Shown: piece by piece, positions 47,903 to 62,100 of the stretch
Layout of the letters: every line of letters begins with the position of its first letter
Numbering within the stretch: the stretch's first letter is position 1
Source of the DNA: Porites lobata
Lineage: Eukaryota > Cnidaria > Anthozoa > Scleractinia > Poritidae
Assembly (NCBI GenBank): GCA_942486035.1
Contig: CALNXK010000006.1
Location: 6,637,501-6,701,500, forward strand
Direction of reading: 5' to 3'
Length of the DNA: 64,000 nt
Program-made: the position numbers and the translations under genes
Notes under the pieces: generated by a model
Database searches by the model: none
Seen by the model: the letters and a program-made list of their open reading frames with translations, nothing else
What the model was told of the DNA's origin: nothing

Positions 47903-50900
47903 GGTTTTGGTCCAGAAATGGCCATTTTTCCAACTTTTTTTTCTAGGCAATATAGACCAGGAAAATGTCTTTTATGATATTCCAGAACTAAAAAACGCCT
48001 TTCTAGACTAAAAAAACAAGAAGTCCCAAAAGTCAAAAAATTGACATTTTTCCTACGGGGTTAACCCTGGGTTTTGGTCCAAAATTGGCCATTTTTCCAA
48101 ATTTTTTTTTTTTGACAATATAGGCCAGGAAAATGTCTTTTATAATATTCTAGAACGAAAAAACGCCTTTCTAGGCTGTAAAAGGAAGGAGTCCAAAAAG
48201 TCGAAAAATTGACATTAATCTTAAGGGGTTAACCCATGGTTTTGGTCCAAAAATGGCCATTTTTCCAAATTTTTTTTTTAGGCAATATAGGCCAGGAAAA
48301 TGTCTTTTACGATATTCTAGAGCGAAAAGACGCCTTTCTAGACTATAAAAACAAGAAGTTCAAGAAGTAGAAAAATTGTCATTTTTCCAAATGGGTTAAC
48401 CCATGGTTTTGGTCCAAAAATGGCCATTTTTCCAACTTTTTTTTTTAGGCAATATAGTCCAGGAAAATGTATTTTACGAGTTTCTAGGTTGAAAAAACGC
48501 CTTTCTAGTCTATAAAAACAAGAAGTTCAAAAAGTGGAAAAATGGACAATTTTCCAAAGTGGTTAACCCATGGTTTTGGTCCAAAAATGGCCATTTTTCC
48601 ACCTTTCCTTTTTTAGGCAATATAGGCCAGGAAAATGTCTTTTACGATATTCTAGACAGAAAAAACGCCTTGTTAGGCTATAAAAACAAGAAGTTGAAAA
48701 AGTCGAAAAATTGAGATTTTTGCAAAGGTGTTAACCCATGGTTTTGGTCCAAAAATAGCCGTTTTTCCAACTTTTTTTTTTAGGGAATATAGGCCAGGAA
48801 AATGTCTTTTACGATATTCTAGACCAAAAAAACGCCTTTCTAATCTATAAAGACAAAAAGTTCAAAAAGTCGAAAAATTGCCATTTTTCCAAAGGGGTTA
48901 ACCCATGGTTTTGGTCCAAAAATCGCCATTTTTCCAAACTGTTTTTTTTTAGGCAATATAGGCCAGGAAAATGTCTTTTACGATATTCTAGAGCGAAAAA
49001 ACGCCCTTCTAGCCTATAAAAACAAGAAGTTCAAAAAGTGGAAAAATTGACATTTTTCCAAAGGGGTTAACCCATGGTTTTAGTCCAAAAATGGCCAGTT
49101 TTGCAACTTTTTTTTTTTAGGCAATATAGGCCAGGAAAATGTCTTTTAAGATATTCTAGAGCGAGAATACGCCTTTTGAGGCTATAAAAACAACAAGTTT
49201 AAAAAGTCGAAAAATTGACATTTTTCCAAAGGGGTTAACCCATGGTTTTGGTCCAAAAATGGCCATTTTTCCAACTTTTTTTTTTTAGGGAATATAGGCC
49301 AGGAAAATGTCTTTTTCGATATTCTAGAGCGGAAAAATGTCCTTCTAGCGTAAAAAAACAAGAAGTTCAAAAAGTCGAAAAATTCACATTTTTGCAAACG
49401 GGTTAACCCATGGTTTTGGTCCAAAAAATGGCCATTTCTCCAAGTTTTTTTTTTAGGCAATATAGGCCAGGAAAAAATCTTTTACGATATTCTAGAGCGA
49501 AAAAACGCCTTTCTAGGCTGTAAAAACAAGAAGTTCAAAAAGTTGAAAAATTGACATTTTGCCAAAGGGGTTAACCCATGATTTTGGTCCAAAAATGGCC
49601 ATTTTTCCCAGTTTTTTTTTTTAGGCAATATAGGCCAGGAAAAAGTCTTTTACGATATTCTAGAGCGAAAGAAGCGCCTCTCTAGGGTATAAAAACAAGA
49701 AGTTCAAAAAGTCGAAGAACTGAAATTCTTTGAAAGTGTTTAACCCATGGTTTTGGCGCAAAAATGGCCATTTTTCCAACTTTTTTTTTAGGCAATATAG
49801 GCGAAGAAAAAGTCTTTGACGATATTCTAGAGCGAAAAAAAGCCTTTCTAGGTTATAAAAACAAAAAGTACAAAAAGTCGAAAAATTGACATTTTGCCAA
49901 AGGGGTTAACCCATGATTTTGGTCCAAAAATGGCCATTTCTCAAGGTTTTTTTTTTAGGCAATATAGGCCAGGAAAAAGTCTTTTACGATATTCAAGAGC
50001 GAAAAAACGCCTTTCTACGCTATAAAAACAAGTCGAAAAAAGTTCAAAAAGTCGAAAAATTGAAATTCTTTCAAAGGGGTTAACCCATGGTTTTGGTCCA
50101 AAAATGGCCATTTTACCAACTTTTTTTTTTAGGCAATATAGGCGAAGAAAATGTCTTTGACGATATTCTAGAGCGAAAAAACGACTTCCTAGGCTATAAA
50201 AAGAAGAAATTCAAATAGTCGAAAAATTGACAATTTAGCAGAGGGGTTAATCCATGGTTTTGGTCTAAAAATGGCCATTTTTCCATCTTTTTTTTTAGGC
50301 AATATAGACCAGGAAAATGTCTTTTATGATATTCTAGAACGAAAAAGCGCCTGTTTAGGCTATAAAAACTAGAAGTCCAAAAAGTCGAAAAATTGACATT
50401 GACAAAAATGGCCATTTTTCGAACTTTTTTTTTTAGGCAATAAAGGCCAGGAAAATGTCTTTTACGATATTCTAGAGCGAAAAAACGCCCTTCTAGCCTA
50501 TAAAAACAAGAAGTTCAAAAAGTCGAAAAATTGACATTTTTCAAAGTGTTTAACCCATGGTTTTGGTCCAAAAATGGCCATTTTTCCAACTTTTTTTTTT
50601 AACCAATATAGGCCAGGAAAATGTCTTTTATGATATTCTAGATCGAAAAAACGCCTTTCTACTCTATAAAAACAAGAAGTCCAAGAACGAAAAAATTGAC
50701 ATTTTTCCTAAGGGGTTAACCCATGGTTTTGGTCCAAAAATGGCCACTTTTTCCAACTTTTTTTTTTTTAGGTATTAAAGGCCAGGAAAATGTCTTTTAC
50801 AATATTCTAGAGCGAAAAAACGCCCTTCTAGCCTATAAAAACAAGAAGTTCAAAAAGTCGAAAAATTGACATTTTTCAAAGCGTTTAACCCATGGTTTTG

Positions 50901-52737
50901 GTCCAAAAATGGCCATTTTTCCAACTTTTTTTTTTAGGGAATACAGGCTAGGAAAATGTCTTTTACGATATTTTAGAGCGAAAAAGCGACTTTCTAGGCT
51001 ATAAAAAGAAGAAGTTCAAATAGTCGAAAAGTTGACATTTTTCCTAGGGGGTTAACCCATGGTTTTGGTCGAAAAATGGCCATTTTTCCAAATTTTTTTT
51101 GGTTCAATATACACGAGGAAAATATCTTTTACGATATTCTAGAGCGAAAAAATGCCTTTCTAGGCTATAAAAACAGGAAGTTCAAAAAGTCGAAAAATAC
51201 ACATTTTTCCAAAGGGGTTAACCCATGGTTTTGGTCCAAAAATAGCCATTTTCCAATTTTTTTTTTTAGGGAATACAGGCCGCGAAAATGTCTTTTACGA
51301 TATTCTAGAGCAAAAAAACGACTTCCTAGGCTATAAAAAGAAGAAGTTCAAATAGTCGAAAAACTGACAATTTGGCAAAGGGGTTAACCCATCGTTTTGG
51401 TCCAAAAATGGCCTTTTTTTTTTTTTTTTTAGGCAATATAGACCAGGAAAATAACTTTTATGATATTCTAGAGCGAAAAAACGCCTTTCTAGGCTATAAA
51501 AACAAGAAGTCAAAAAAGTCAAAAAATTTCCATTTTTCCTACGGGGTTAACCCTTGGTGTTGGTCCAAAAATGGCCATTTTTCCAACTCTTTTTTTTAGG
51601 CAATATAGGCCAGGAAAATGTCTTTTATAATATTCTGGAACGAAAAAACGCCTTTCTAGGAAAAAAAAGCAAGAAGTCCAAAAAGTCGAAAAATTGACAT
51701 TTTTTCTAAGGGGTTAACCCATGGTTTTGGTCCAAAAATGGCCATTTTTCCAACTTTTTTTTTTAGGCAATATAGGCCAGGAAAATGTCTTTTATGATAT
51801 TCTAGAACGAAAAAACGCCTTTCTAGGCTATAAAAACAAGAAGTCCAAAAAGTCGAAAAATTGACATTTTTCCTAAGGGGTTAACCCATGGTTTTTGTCC
51901 AAAAATGGCCATTTTTCCAAATTTTTTTTTTTAGGCAATATAGGCCAGGAAAATGTGTTTTACGATATTCTAGAGCGAAAAAACGCGCTTCTAGCCTATA
52001 AAAACGAGAAGTTCAAAAAGTCGAAAAATTGACATTTTTCAAAGTGTTTAACCCATGGTTTTGGTCCGAAAATGGCCATTTTTCCAACCTTTTTTTTTAA
52101 GCAATATAGGCCAGGAAAAAGTCTTTTATGATATTCTAGAACGAAAAAACGCCTTTCTACTCTATAAAAACAAGAAGTCCAAATGAACCAAAAAATTGAC
52201 ATTTTTCCTAAGGGGTTGACCCATGGTTTTGGTCCAAAAATGGCCATTTTTCCATGTTTCTTTTTTAGGCAATATAGACCAGGAAAACGTCTTTTATGAT
52301 ATTCTAGAACGAAAAAGCGCCTGTCTAGGCTATAAAAACTAGAAGTCCAAAAAGTTGAAAAATTGACATTTTTCCTAACGGGTTAACCCCTGATTTTGGT
52401 CCAAAAATGGCCATTTTTCCAACTTTTTTTTTTAAGCAATATAGGCCAGGAAAATGTCTTTTATGATATTCTAGAACGAAAAAACGCCTTTCTACTTTAT
52501 AAAAACAAGACGTCCAAAAGAACGAAAAAATTGACATTTTTCCTAAGGGGTTAACCCATGGTTTTGGTCCAAAAATGGCCAGTTATCCAACTTTTATTTT
52601 TTAGGCAATATAGGCCAGGAAAATATCTTTTATGATATTCTAGAACGAAAAAACGCCTTTCTAGGCTATAAAAACAAGAAGTCCAAAAAGTCGAAAAATT
52701 GACATTTTTCCTAAGGGGTTAACCCATGGTTTTGGTC

Positions 52738-53220
52738 TAGGCTATAAAAACAAGGAGTTCAAAAAGTCGAAAAATTGACATTTTTCTTAAGGGGTTAACC
52801 CATGGTTTTGGTCCAAAAATGGCCATTTTTCCAATTTTTTTTTTTAGGGAATATAGGCCAGGAAAATGTCTTTTACGATATTCTAGAGCGAAAAAACGCC
52901 CTTTTAGCCTATAAAAACAAGAAGTTCAATAAGTCGAAACATTGACATTTTTCCTAAGGGGTTAACCCATGGTTTTGGTCTAGGCTATAAAAACAAGAAG
53001 TTCAAAAAGTCGAAAAATTGACATTTTTCCTAAGGGGTTAACCCATGGTTTTGGTCCAAAAATGGCCATTTTTCCAACTTTTTTTTTAGGCAATATAGGC
53101 CAGGAAAATGTCTTTTACGATATTCTAGAGCGAAAAAACGCCCTTTTAGCCTATAAAAACAAGAAGTTCAATAATTCGAAAAAGTGACATTTTTCCTAAG
53201 GGGTTAACCCATGGTTTTGG
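52738..53220 (+). repeat. Tandem pair of 243-bp fused monomers
   Basis: At 52,737/52,738 and again at 52,980/52,981 GGTTTTGGTC is joined directly to TAGGCTATAAAAAC, skipping most of a monomer. The two junctions are 243 bp apart, so a 76-bp remnant plus one full monomer was duplicated as a unit. Confidence 0.75.
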
Positions 53221-56126
53221 TCCAAAATGGCCATTTTTCAACTGTTTTTTTTAAGCAATATAGGCCAGGAAAATGTCTTTTATGATATTCTAGAACGAGA
53301 AAACGCCTTTCTACTCTATAAAAACAAGAAGTCCAAAAGAACGAAAAAATTAACATTTTTCGTAAGGGGTTAACCCATGGTTTTGGTCCAAAAATGGCCA
53401 TTTTTCCACCTTTTTTTTTAGGCAATATAGGCCAGGAAAATGTCTTTTATGATATTCTAGAACAAAAAAACGCCTTTCTAGGCCGTAAAAGCAAGAAGTC
53501 CAAAAAGTCGAAAAATTGACATTTTTCCTAAGGGGTTAATCCATGGTTTTGGTCCAAAAATGGCCATTTTTCCAACTTTTTCTTTTTAGGCAATATAGGC
53601 CAGGAAAATGTCCTTTATCATATTCTAGAACGAAATAACGCCTTTCTAGGCTATAAAAACAAGAAGTCCAAAAAGTCGAAAAATTGACATTTTTCCTAAG
53701 GGGTTAACCCATGGTTTTTGTCCAAAAATGGCCATTTTTCCAAATTTTTTTTTTTAGGCAATATAGGCCACGAAAATGTCTTTTACAATATTCTAGAGCG
53801 AAAAAACGCCCTTCTAGCTTATAAAAACAAGAAGTTCAAAAAGTCGAAAAATTGACATTTTTCAAAGTGTTTAACCCATGGTTTTGATCCAAAAATGGCC
53901 ATTTTTCCAACTTTTTTTTTTTAGGCAATATAGGCCAGGAAAATGTCTTTTACGATATTCTAGAGCGAAAAAACGCCTTTTTAGGCTATAAAATCAAAAA
54001 GTTCAAAAAGTCGAAAATCTGACATGTTTGCAAAGGGGTTAACCCATGGTTTTGGTCCAAAAATGGCCATTTTTGCAACTTTTTTTTTTAGGCAATATAG
54101 GCCAGGAAAATGTCTTTTACGAGATTCTAGGGCGAAAAAACGCCTTTCTAGACTATAAAAACAAGAAATTTAAAAAGTGGAAAAATTCACATTTTTCCTA
54201 AGGGGTTAACCTATGGTTTTGGTCCAAAAATGGCCATTTTACCAACTTTTTTTGTTAGGCAATATAGGCCAGGAAAATGTCTTTTACGATATTCTAGAGC
54301 GAAAAAACGCCCTTTTAGCCTATAAAAACAAGAAGTTCAATAAGTCGAAAAAGTGACATTTTTCCTAAGGGGTTAACCCATGGTTTTGGTCCAGAAATGG
54401 CCATTTTTCAACTTTTTTTTTTTAGGCAATATAGGTTACGAAAATGTCCTTTATGATATTCTACAACGAAAAAACGCCTTTGTAGGCTATAAAAAAAAAA
54501 GTCCAAAAAGTCGGAAAAATTGACATTTTTCCTAAAGGGTTGACCCATGGTTTTGGTCCAAAAATGGCCATTTTTCCAACTTTTTTTTTTTAGGCAATAT
54601 AGACCAGGAAAATGTCTTTTATGATATTCTAGATCGAAAAAACGCCTTTCTAGGCTATAAAAACAAGAAGTTCGAAAGGTCAAAAAATTGACATTTTTCC
54701 TAAGGGGTTAACCCATGGTTTTGGTCCAAAAATGGCCATTTTGTTCGAACTTTTTTTTTAGGCAATATAGGCAAGGAAAATGTCTTTTACCATATTGTAG
54801 AACAAAAAATCTTTTTTCTAGGCTATAAAAACAACAAGTTTAAAGAGTCAAAAAAGTCACATTTTTACAAAGGGATTAACTCATGGTTTTTGTCCAAAAA
54901 TGACCCTTATTCCAACCTGTTTTTTTTTAGCAATATAGGCAAGGAAAATGTCCTTCTGGATATTCTAGAACGAAAAAACGCCTTTCTACGCTATAAAAAC
55001 CAGAAGTTAAAATGGTCAAAAAAATTCACATTTTTACAAAGGGGTTAACTCATGGTTTTTGTGCAAAAATGAGCATTATACCAACCTGTTTTTTTCGGCA
55101 ATATAGGCAAGGACAATGTCTTTCACGATATTCTACAACGATTAAACGCCTTTCTAGGCTATAAAAACAAGAAGTTCGAAAGGTCAAAAAATTGACATTT
55201 TTCAAAAGGGGTTAACCCATGGTTTTGGTCCAAAAATGGCAATTTTTTCAAACTTTTTTTTTTGGCAATATAGGCCAGGAAAATGTCTTTTACGATATTT
55301 TACAACGAAAAAACTCCTTTCTAGGCTATAAAAACACAAAGTTCAAAAAGTCGAAATATTGACATTTTTCCACAGGGGTTAACGGTGGTTTTGGTCCAAA
55401 AAAGGCCATTTTTTTCAACTTTTTTTTTTAGGCTATATAGGGAACAAAAATGTCTTTTACGATATTCTAGAACGAAAAAACTCCTTTCTAGGCTTTAAAA
55501 ACAAGAAGTTAAAAAAGCAGAAAAATTGACATTTTTACTATGGGGTTAACTCATGGTTTTTGTCCAAACATGACCATTATTCCAACCTGTTTTTTTAGGC
55601 AATATAGGCCAGGAAAATGTCTTTTACGATATTTTACAACGAAAAACCTCCTTTCTAGGCTATAAAAATGCAAAGTTCAGAAAGTCGAAATATTGACATT
55701 TTTTCAAGGGGGTTAACCCGTGGTTTTGGTCGAAAAAAGGCCATTTTTTTCAACTTTTTTTTTTAGGCAATATAGGCAAGGAAAATGTCTTTTACGATAT
55801 TTTACAACTTTCTAGGCTATAAAAACAAGAAGTTAAAACAGTCGAAAAGTTGACATTTTTGCAAAGGGGTTCAGACTCATGGTTTTTTTCCAAAAAATCG
55901 AAAAATTGACATTTTTCCAGAGGGGTTAATCCATGGTTTTGATCCAAAAATGGCCATTTTTTCAACTTTTTTTTTACGCATTATAGGCAAGGAAAATGTC
56001 TTTTACGACATTTTAGAACGAAAAAACTCCTTTCTAGGCTTTAAAAACAAGAAGTTAATAAAGTCGAAAAATTGACATTTTTACAAAGGGGTTAACTCAT
56101 GGTTTTTGTCCAAAAATGACCATTAT

Positions 56127-59110
56127 CAGTTCGGGAGTATGCCAGTTTTGGAAGAAGCGAAAACAATGGTCTACGTCACCAACCATAACATGATCACCAT
56201 GGCGATGGTCATTTTCAAAACATACAAAATGGCGGACAAGGGAGAGGAGAAGAAAGGGTATTGACCAAAATTCTCGTTTATTCTTGTTTTATCGAGACTT
56301 TTATTTGCCTTTTTATTTGTCTCCTTACTATGAATTGGGAAGTACCTTGAGGACAGGGAGTAACCATTCTTGCGCTATAGTTCTTCGCTTATCGCGCGCT
56401 TAGTAGGCACTGCGTACTCACTGCGTATGTAATCAGTACATCGCAAATAGGTAAGCACGCTAACAAGTTTGTGCCTATTTATTTCATTATTTTTTTATAT
56501 CATAAGGAAAAAAGAATGCTTTAGAAACAACTAAAAAGTGAGTTTTTCTATAATTCATTTCCTTATGTTTGCTTTCACAGTAACTGTTAATGTAATTTTT
56601 CCCGTTGCTTCTGTTTCTCTCCCGCGAGTGAGCGACCGGCCGGAGAAGACGGCTGTAATTCAGGTTATTGTTTTGGTGCAAGCGAGTCATTTGTGAGTAA
56701 AATATCTGCGTTTTTGAATATGATGTTCTGTTGGTTTATGTCTTGACGCGGTTCCGTCCAGGTATACAACAGGTTTACAAGGGATTTCTGAGGGTATTTT
56801 GCCCGCGTTTTCTTCTTGAAAACCCACAAAGTGAAAATCTTACTTATCTTCTCTGATCATTTTTTTTTGTTCCGCTTCAAAAAAACCTATTGCTTTCAAT
56901 TATTCTACTTTCTGAAGTTCACTGATTATTTGGTCAAGCTTAACAAATGCAAGAGGCTCTTAAGAATTTAATATACATATTGGAAAACTAAGAATTATGC
57001 TTGTTACATGCTTTTGGATCTATTGATTAAAATGGGATACTATAGCCTTGTAGTCCCCCAGATTTGACCAGAGGTCAGAGATCAACAAGGTTATGGTTTG
57101 TTAAAAATTATCCTCTTGTATGGGATTTGATGTTACATCCGAATAATACTAAATTATTGTTTTTAACTCTGGGGTTGCCTTTAAACCAAAGGCATTGTAA
57201 CTTTGAGGAGCACTTTTCTCCAAGTCTTCTCTGGGGGGACCCTCAAACAATCCTATTAGACAAGGTTTGGCCCAAAATAATAATGATTACTGCACTTGGC
57301 ATGGACACAACATAAGTTTTCCAAAGTTCTTTTTCATAGCCGGGTCTTCATGTTTCTATTGAACAGCACTTTCAAGAAAACAAAGCTTACACATCAGAGT
57401 AAAGGTACAATAAAAGTTATTTATTGTCACATTTTGTTTTTTGTAAATAAACATTTTAGTTTAGGTCCTGTCAGTTAATTCTTTCCATATTACTGTTTTT
57501 GATTCTGACCTGCATGACTCGCTGCCATGGCTCGCTGGTTCGCATATTATACACCCTCTTTTATCGCAAAATCTTGTTTTTTTAACACCTTCTTGGACAT
57601 GAAAACCAAAAACCAACACCTAATTGATATAATGAAGACAGTAGCAGCTGACATCGATTTTCAATAGTTATCTTGTGAGATGTCTCTCATGTATTATTTA
57701 TTAGGGAGGATGATTTGTAGAAGACGATGCATTAACATAGATGTTTTTTCATCAAGAGAATCTCAATAATTTAGGATTTATTCAAATACACACATATTCG
57801 ATATTATGACATCAAATGTGGGCTTATTGCTCATGCACAGGGATTGATGGGGGAGAGTGTGGCATTTTTCATGTTTCAGATTGACCTTTTGCACAGCACA
57901 GGGACTGAACATATGTATTTGGCATCTGTAAAGTATAAACAATATTTGACGCGAGGGATTGAACATTATGTAGAGAAAATCTTCACAAGCCTCCACTTCC
58001 ATGACTCCTTCCTCATCTATCTCCTTTAAAGCCCCTTGAATAAGGGCCACAGTCTCTTCTATGGTTAAATGGTCATTGAGTGTGAGCTTCCACTCACAAG
58101 GTATATAAGCCCCCCCTTCCAACTTGTTTCCCTCTTACCCATTTTTGAAAGGGTCAAAGGAGGGGCTTTTGTGGTGGGTAAGCCTGTGACCACACTACAA
58201 AGAAACAAAAAAAACATATTTAATTTTATTGAGGTAGGGTTGAATTTGGACATTAACTTTTTCATTACAGTGGAACATAAGGCGAAGCTAAAGAATTATT
58301 TTGCCCTCAGAGCACAAATATGTCGTTCTGAAGATATTTAGCATTTTGTCTTCCTGGTTCCTTTTCCCAGCTTTTTGGCACAAACGCGACAACATGTTTG
58401 TAATATCTCCAGATGTTTGTCTACATTTTTGACGGAAATCCTGATCAAAATAAAAGAAATCAATATGAGAACCTACTCACACTGATTTATAACTCATTCC
58501 ACACACATGATCTGGATCAATAAAGTGATTTCTAGATGAGAGTCGCATACATTGCCGCTGAACAAGACCAAAAACAGACCTGATCGATTATAACTAAAAC
58601 TACATAGACAGACTAAGGCATAACCATCAATATCAGTAACCCTTCCTGTCCGTTGGCAATTTTCAATGTGTGGTTGCCATTTTTACTAGGTTGTTGCCAT
58701 CGATGAAACTTTGCCTGAACACACTTTAAACGTTGTAGTTTTGAGGAAAATTAGTCTTGACTTCGTAAAAGTTCGGTAAGATACTGAAAACTAAACATAA
58801 AGTCATGTACTTACATTCGATGCCCGTCAAGATGGCGGCGACGGCGTCAAAGGCCACTTGAAAACTGTCCCTTTTAACTACCGAAATGTGGTAGGAAACT
58901 TCCCTTGACATTCAAAAAGCAAGGAGAAGGCTTCTTCATCGGTACTGCTAGCTGGGAAGTCGCAGATATTGAACGCGGAGACCTGGAACAGGCTTTGAAA
59001 AAAGCTCCCTTGTTTCTTGCGATCATTTTTTCCTATTTTTGCGTGTTTTTAGCAGAACAATGGAATCATGACGTCATCGCTTCGTCCAAAACTGGCATAC
59101 TCAAGAACTG
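56127..59110. mobile_element. 2,984-bp TIR transposon in satellite
   Basis: CAGTTCGGGAGTATGCCAG at 56,127 matches the reverse complement of the right end (CTGGCATACTCAAGAACTG). The arms extend about 35 bp (TTTTGGAMGAAGCGA). ATTAT is duplicated on both sides (56,122-56,126 and 59,111-59,115). An undisturbed monomer at about 55,572 reads GACCATTATTCCAACC. ATGGCGGAC near the left end and GATGGCGGCG near the right end resemble YY1-type promoter motifs. Coding capacity is poor: see the minus-strand frame at 57,778. A 5-bp target is seen in Transib-like elements, but the CAGTTC ends are not the usual CAC, so the superfamily is open. Confidence 0.85.
57778..58265 (-). pseudogene. Unrecognised reading frame in the 3-kb transposon
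   Basis: Two overlapping minus-strand frames (58,265-58,065 and 58,122-57,778) would join across a seven-C run at 58,110-58,116, as if by a one-base homopolymer change. The lower frame is acidic (TIEETVALIQGALKEIDEEG). TTTGTAG before 58,194 looks like a splice acceptor. A further minus-strand frame starts with ATG at 58,911 and meets a GTAAGT donor at 58,814, but joining that donor to 58,194 gives the wrong phase and an early stop. I do not recognise the protein. It may be a decayed transposon product or chance. Confidence 0.3.
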
Positions 59111-62100
59111 ATTATTCCAACCTGTTTTTTTAGGCAATATAGGCAAGGAAACTGTCTTTTACGATATTCTAGAACGAAAAAACTCCTTTCTAGGCTATAA
59201 AAACAAGAAGTTCAAAAGGTCGAAATATTGACATTTTTCCAAAAAGATTAACCCATGGTGTTGGTCCAAAAATGGTTATTTTTCCTAACCTTCTTTCTTA
59301 GGCAAAATAGGCCAGGAAAATGTCTTTTACGATATTTTACAACGAGAAAACTCCTTTCTAGGCTGTAAAAAACAAGAAGTTGAAACAGTCGAAAAGTTGA
59401 CATTTTTACAAAGGGGTTAACTCATGGTTTTTTTCCAAAAAGTCGAAAAATTGACATTTTTCAAGAGGGATTAACCCATGGTTGTGATCCAAAAACGGCC
59501 ATTTTTTTCAACTTTTTTTTTAGGCAATATAGGGAACGAAAATGTCTTTTACGATATTCTAGAACGAAAAAACTCCTTTCTAGGCTTTAAAAACCAGAAG
59601 TTAAAAAAGTAGAAAAATTGACATTTTTACAATGGGGTTAACTAACGATTTTTGTCCAAAAATGACCATTATACCAACCTTTTTTTTAGCCAATAGAGGC
59701 AATGACAATGTCTTTCACGATATTCTAGAAGGAAAAAACTCCTTTCTAGGCTATAAAAACGAGCAGTTCAAAAAGTCAAAAAATTGTGATTTTTCAAAAG
59801 GGGTTAACCCATGGTTTTGGTCCAAAAATGGCTATTTTTCCAATTTTCTTTTTTTTTAGGCAATATAGGCCAGGAAAATGTCTTTTACGATATTTTACAA
59901 CGAAAAAACTTTTTTCTAGGCTATAAAAACACAAAGTTTAAAAAGTCGAAATATTGACATTTTTCCAAAGGGGTTAACCCGTGGTTTTGGTCCAAAAAAA
60001 GCCATTTTTTTTAACTTTTTTTTTTAGGCAATATAGGCAAGGAAAATGTCTTTTACGATATTTTACAACGAAAAAACTCCTTTCTAGGCTATAAAAAAAA
60101 GAAGTTAAACCAGTCGAAAAATTGACATTTTTACAAAGTGGTTAACTCATGGTTTTTTTCCAAAAAGTCGAAAAATTGACATTTTTCAAGAGGGATTAAC
60201 CCATGGTTGTGATCCTAAAACGGCCATTTTTTTCAACTTTTTTGTTTACCCAATATAGGGAACGAAAAAACTCCTTTCTAGGCTTTAAAAACAAGAAGTT
60301 AAAAAAGTAGAAAAATTGACATTTTTACAATGGGGTTAACTAATTTTTTTTGTCCAAAAATGACCATTATACCAATCCTTTTTTTAGCCAATATAGGCAA
60401 TGACAATGTCTTTCACGATATTCTAGAAAGAGAAAACTCCTCTCTAGGCTATAAAAACAAGCAGTTCAAAAAGTCAAAAAATTGTGATTTTTCAAAAGGG
60501 GTTAACCCATGGTTTTGGTCCAAAAATGGCTATTTTTCCAATTTTCTTTTTTTTTAGGCAATATAGGCCAGGAAAATGTCTTTTACGATATTTTACAACG
60601 AAAAAACTTTTTTCTAGGCTATAAAAACACAAAGTTTAAAAAGTCGAAATATTGACATTTTTCCAAAGGGGTTAACCCGTGGTTTTGGTCCAAAAAAGGC
60701 CATGTTTTTCAACTTTTTTTTTAGGCAATATAGGCAAGGAAAATGTCTTTTACGATATTTTACAACGAAAAAACTCCTTTCTAGGCTATAAAAACAAGAA
60801 GTTAAAACAGTCGAAAAGTTGACATTTTTACAAAGGGGTTAACTCATGGTTTTTTTCCAAAAAGTCGAAAAATTGACATTTTTCAAGAGGGATTAACCCA
60901 TGGTTGTGATCCAAAAACGGCCATTTTTTTCAACTTTTTTTTTTAGGCAATATAGGGAACGAAAATGTCTTTTACGATATTCTAGAACGAAAAAACTCCT
61001 TTCTAGGCTTTAAAAACAAGAAGTTAAAAAAGTAGAAAAATTGACATTTTTCCAAAGGGGTTAACCAGTGGTTTTGGTCCAAAAAAGGCCATTTTTTTCA
61101 ACTTTTTTTTTTATTCAATATAGGCAAGGAAAATGTCTTTTACGATATTTTACAACGAAAAAAGTCCTTTCTAGGCTATAAAAACAAGAAGTTAAAACAG
61201 TCGAAAAGTTGACATTTTTACAAAGGGGTTAACTCATGGTTTTTTCCTAAAAAATCGAAAAATTGACATTTTTCCAGAGGGGTTAACCCAAGGTTTTGGT
61301 CCAAAAATGGCCATTTTTTAAACTTTTTTTTTTAGGCAATATAGGCAAGGAAAATGTCTTTTACGATATTCTAGAACGAAAAAACTCCTTTCTAGGCTAT
61401 AAAAACAAAAAGTTAAAAAAGTCGAAAAATTGACATTTTTACAAAGGGGTTAACTCATGGTTTTTGTCCAAAAATGACCATTATACCAACCTGTTTTTTT
61501 AGGCAATATAGGCAAGGACAATGTCTTTTACGATATTCTAGAACGAAAAAACTCCTTTCTAGGCTATAAAAACAAGAAGTTCAAAAAGTCGAAATATTGA
61601 CATTTTTCCAAAAAGATTAACCCATGGTTTTGGTCCAAAAATGGTTATTTTTCCTAACCTTCTTTTTTAGGCAAAATAGGCCAGGAAAATGTCTTTTACG
61701 ATATTTTACAACGAGAAAACTCCTTTCTAGGCTATAAAAAACAAGAAGTTGAAACAGTCGAAAAGTTGACATTTTTACAAAGGGGTTAACTCATGGTTTT
61801 TTTCCAAAAAGTTGAAAAATTGACATTTTTCAAGAGGGATTAACCCATGGTTGTGATCCAAAAACGGCCATTTTTTTCAACTTTTTTTTAGGCAATATAG
61901 GGAACGAAAATGTCTTTTGCGATATTCTAGAACGAAAAAACTCTTTTCTAGGCTTTAAAAACAAGAAGTTAAAAAAGTAGAAAAATTGACATTTTTACAA
62001 TGGGGTTAACTAATGGTTTTTGTCCAAAAATGACCATTATACCAACCTTTTTTTTAGCCAATATAGGCAATGACAATGTCTTTTACGATATTCTAGAAGG

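Larger units (their letters stand above)
36447..56126 (+). repeat. 167-bp satellite array, segment 3
   Basis: Continues in the same orientation. 36.4-41.8 kb holds 16-mer higher-order units. From 42 kb to about 54.7 kb monomers are more diverse, many with the CCTAAGGGGTTAACC and AAGTCCAAAAAG variants. From about 54.8 kb a distinct subfamily appears (ATATTTTACAACG, AAAACTCCTTTC, CAACCTGTTTTTTT), which continues beyond the transposon at 56,127. Confidence 0.95.

Noticed and set aside
58815..58911. First exon of a spliced transposase on the minus strand (ATG to GTAAGT)
   Set aside because: Joining its donor to the nearest acceptor-like site (58,194) gives the wrong phase and an early stop, and the protein is not recognised.
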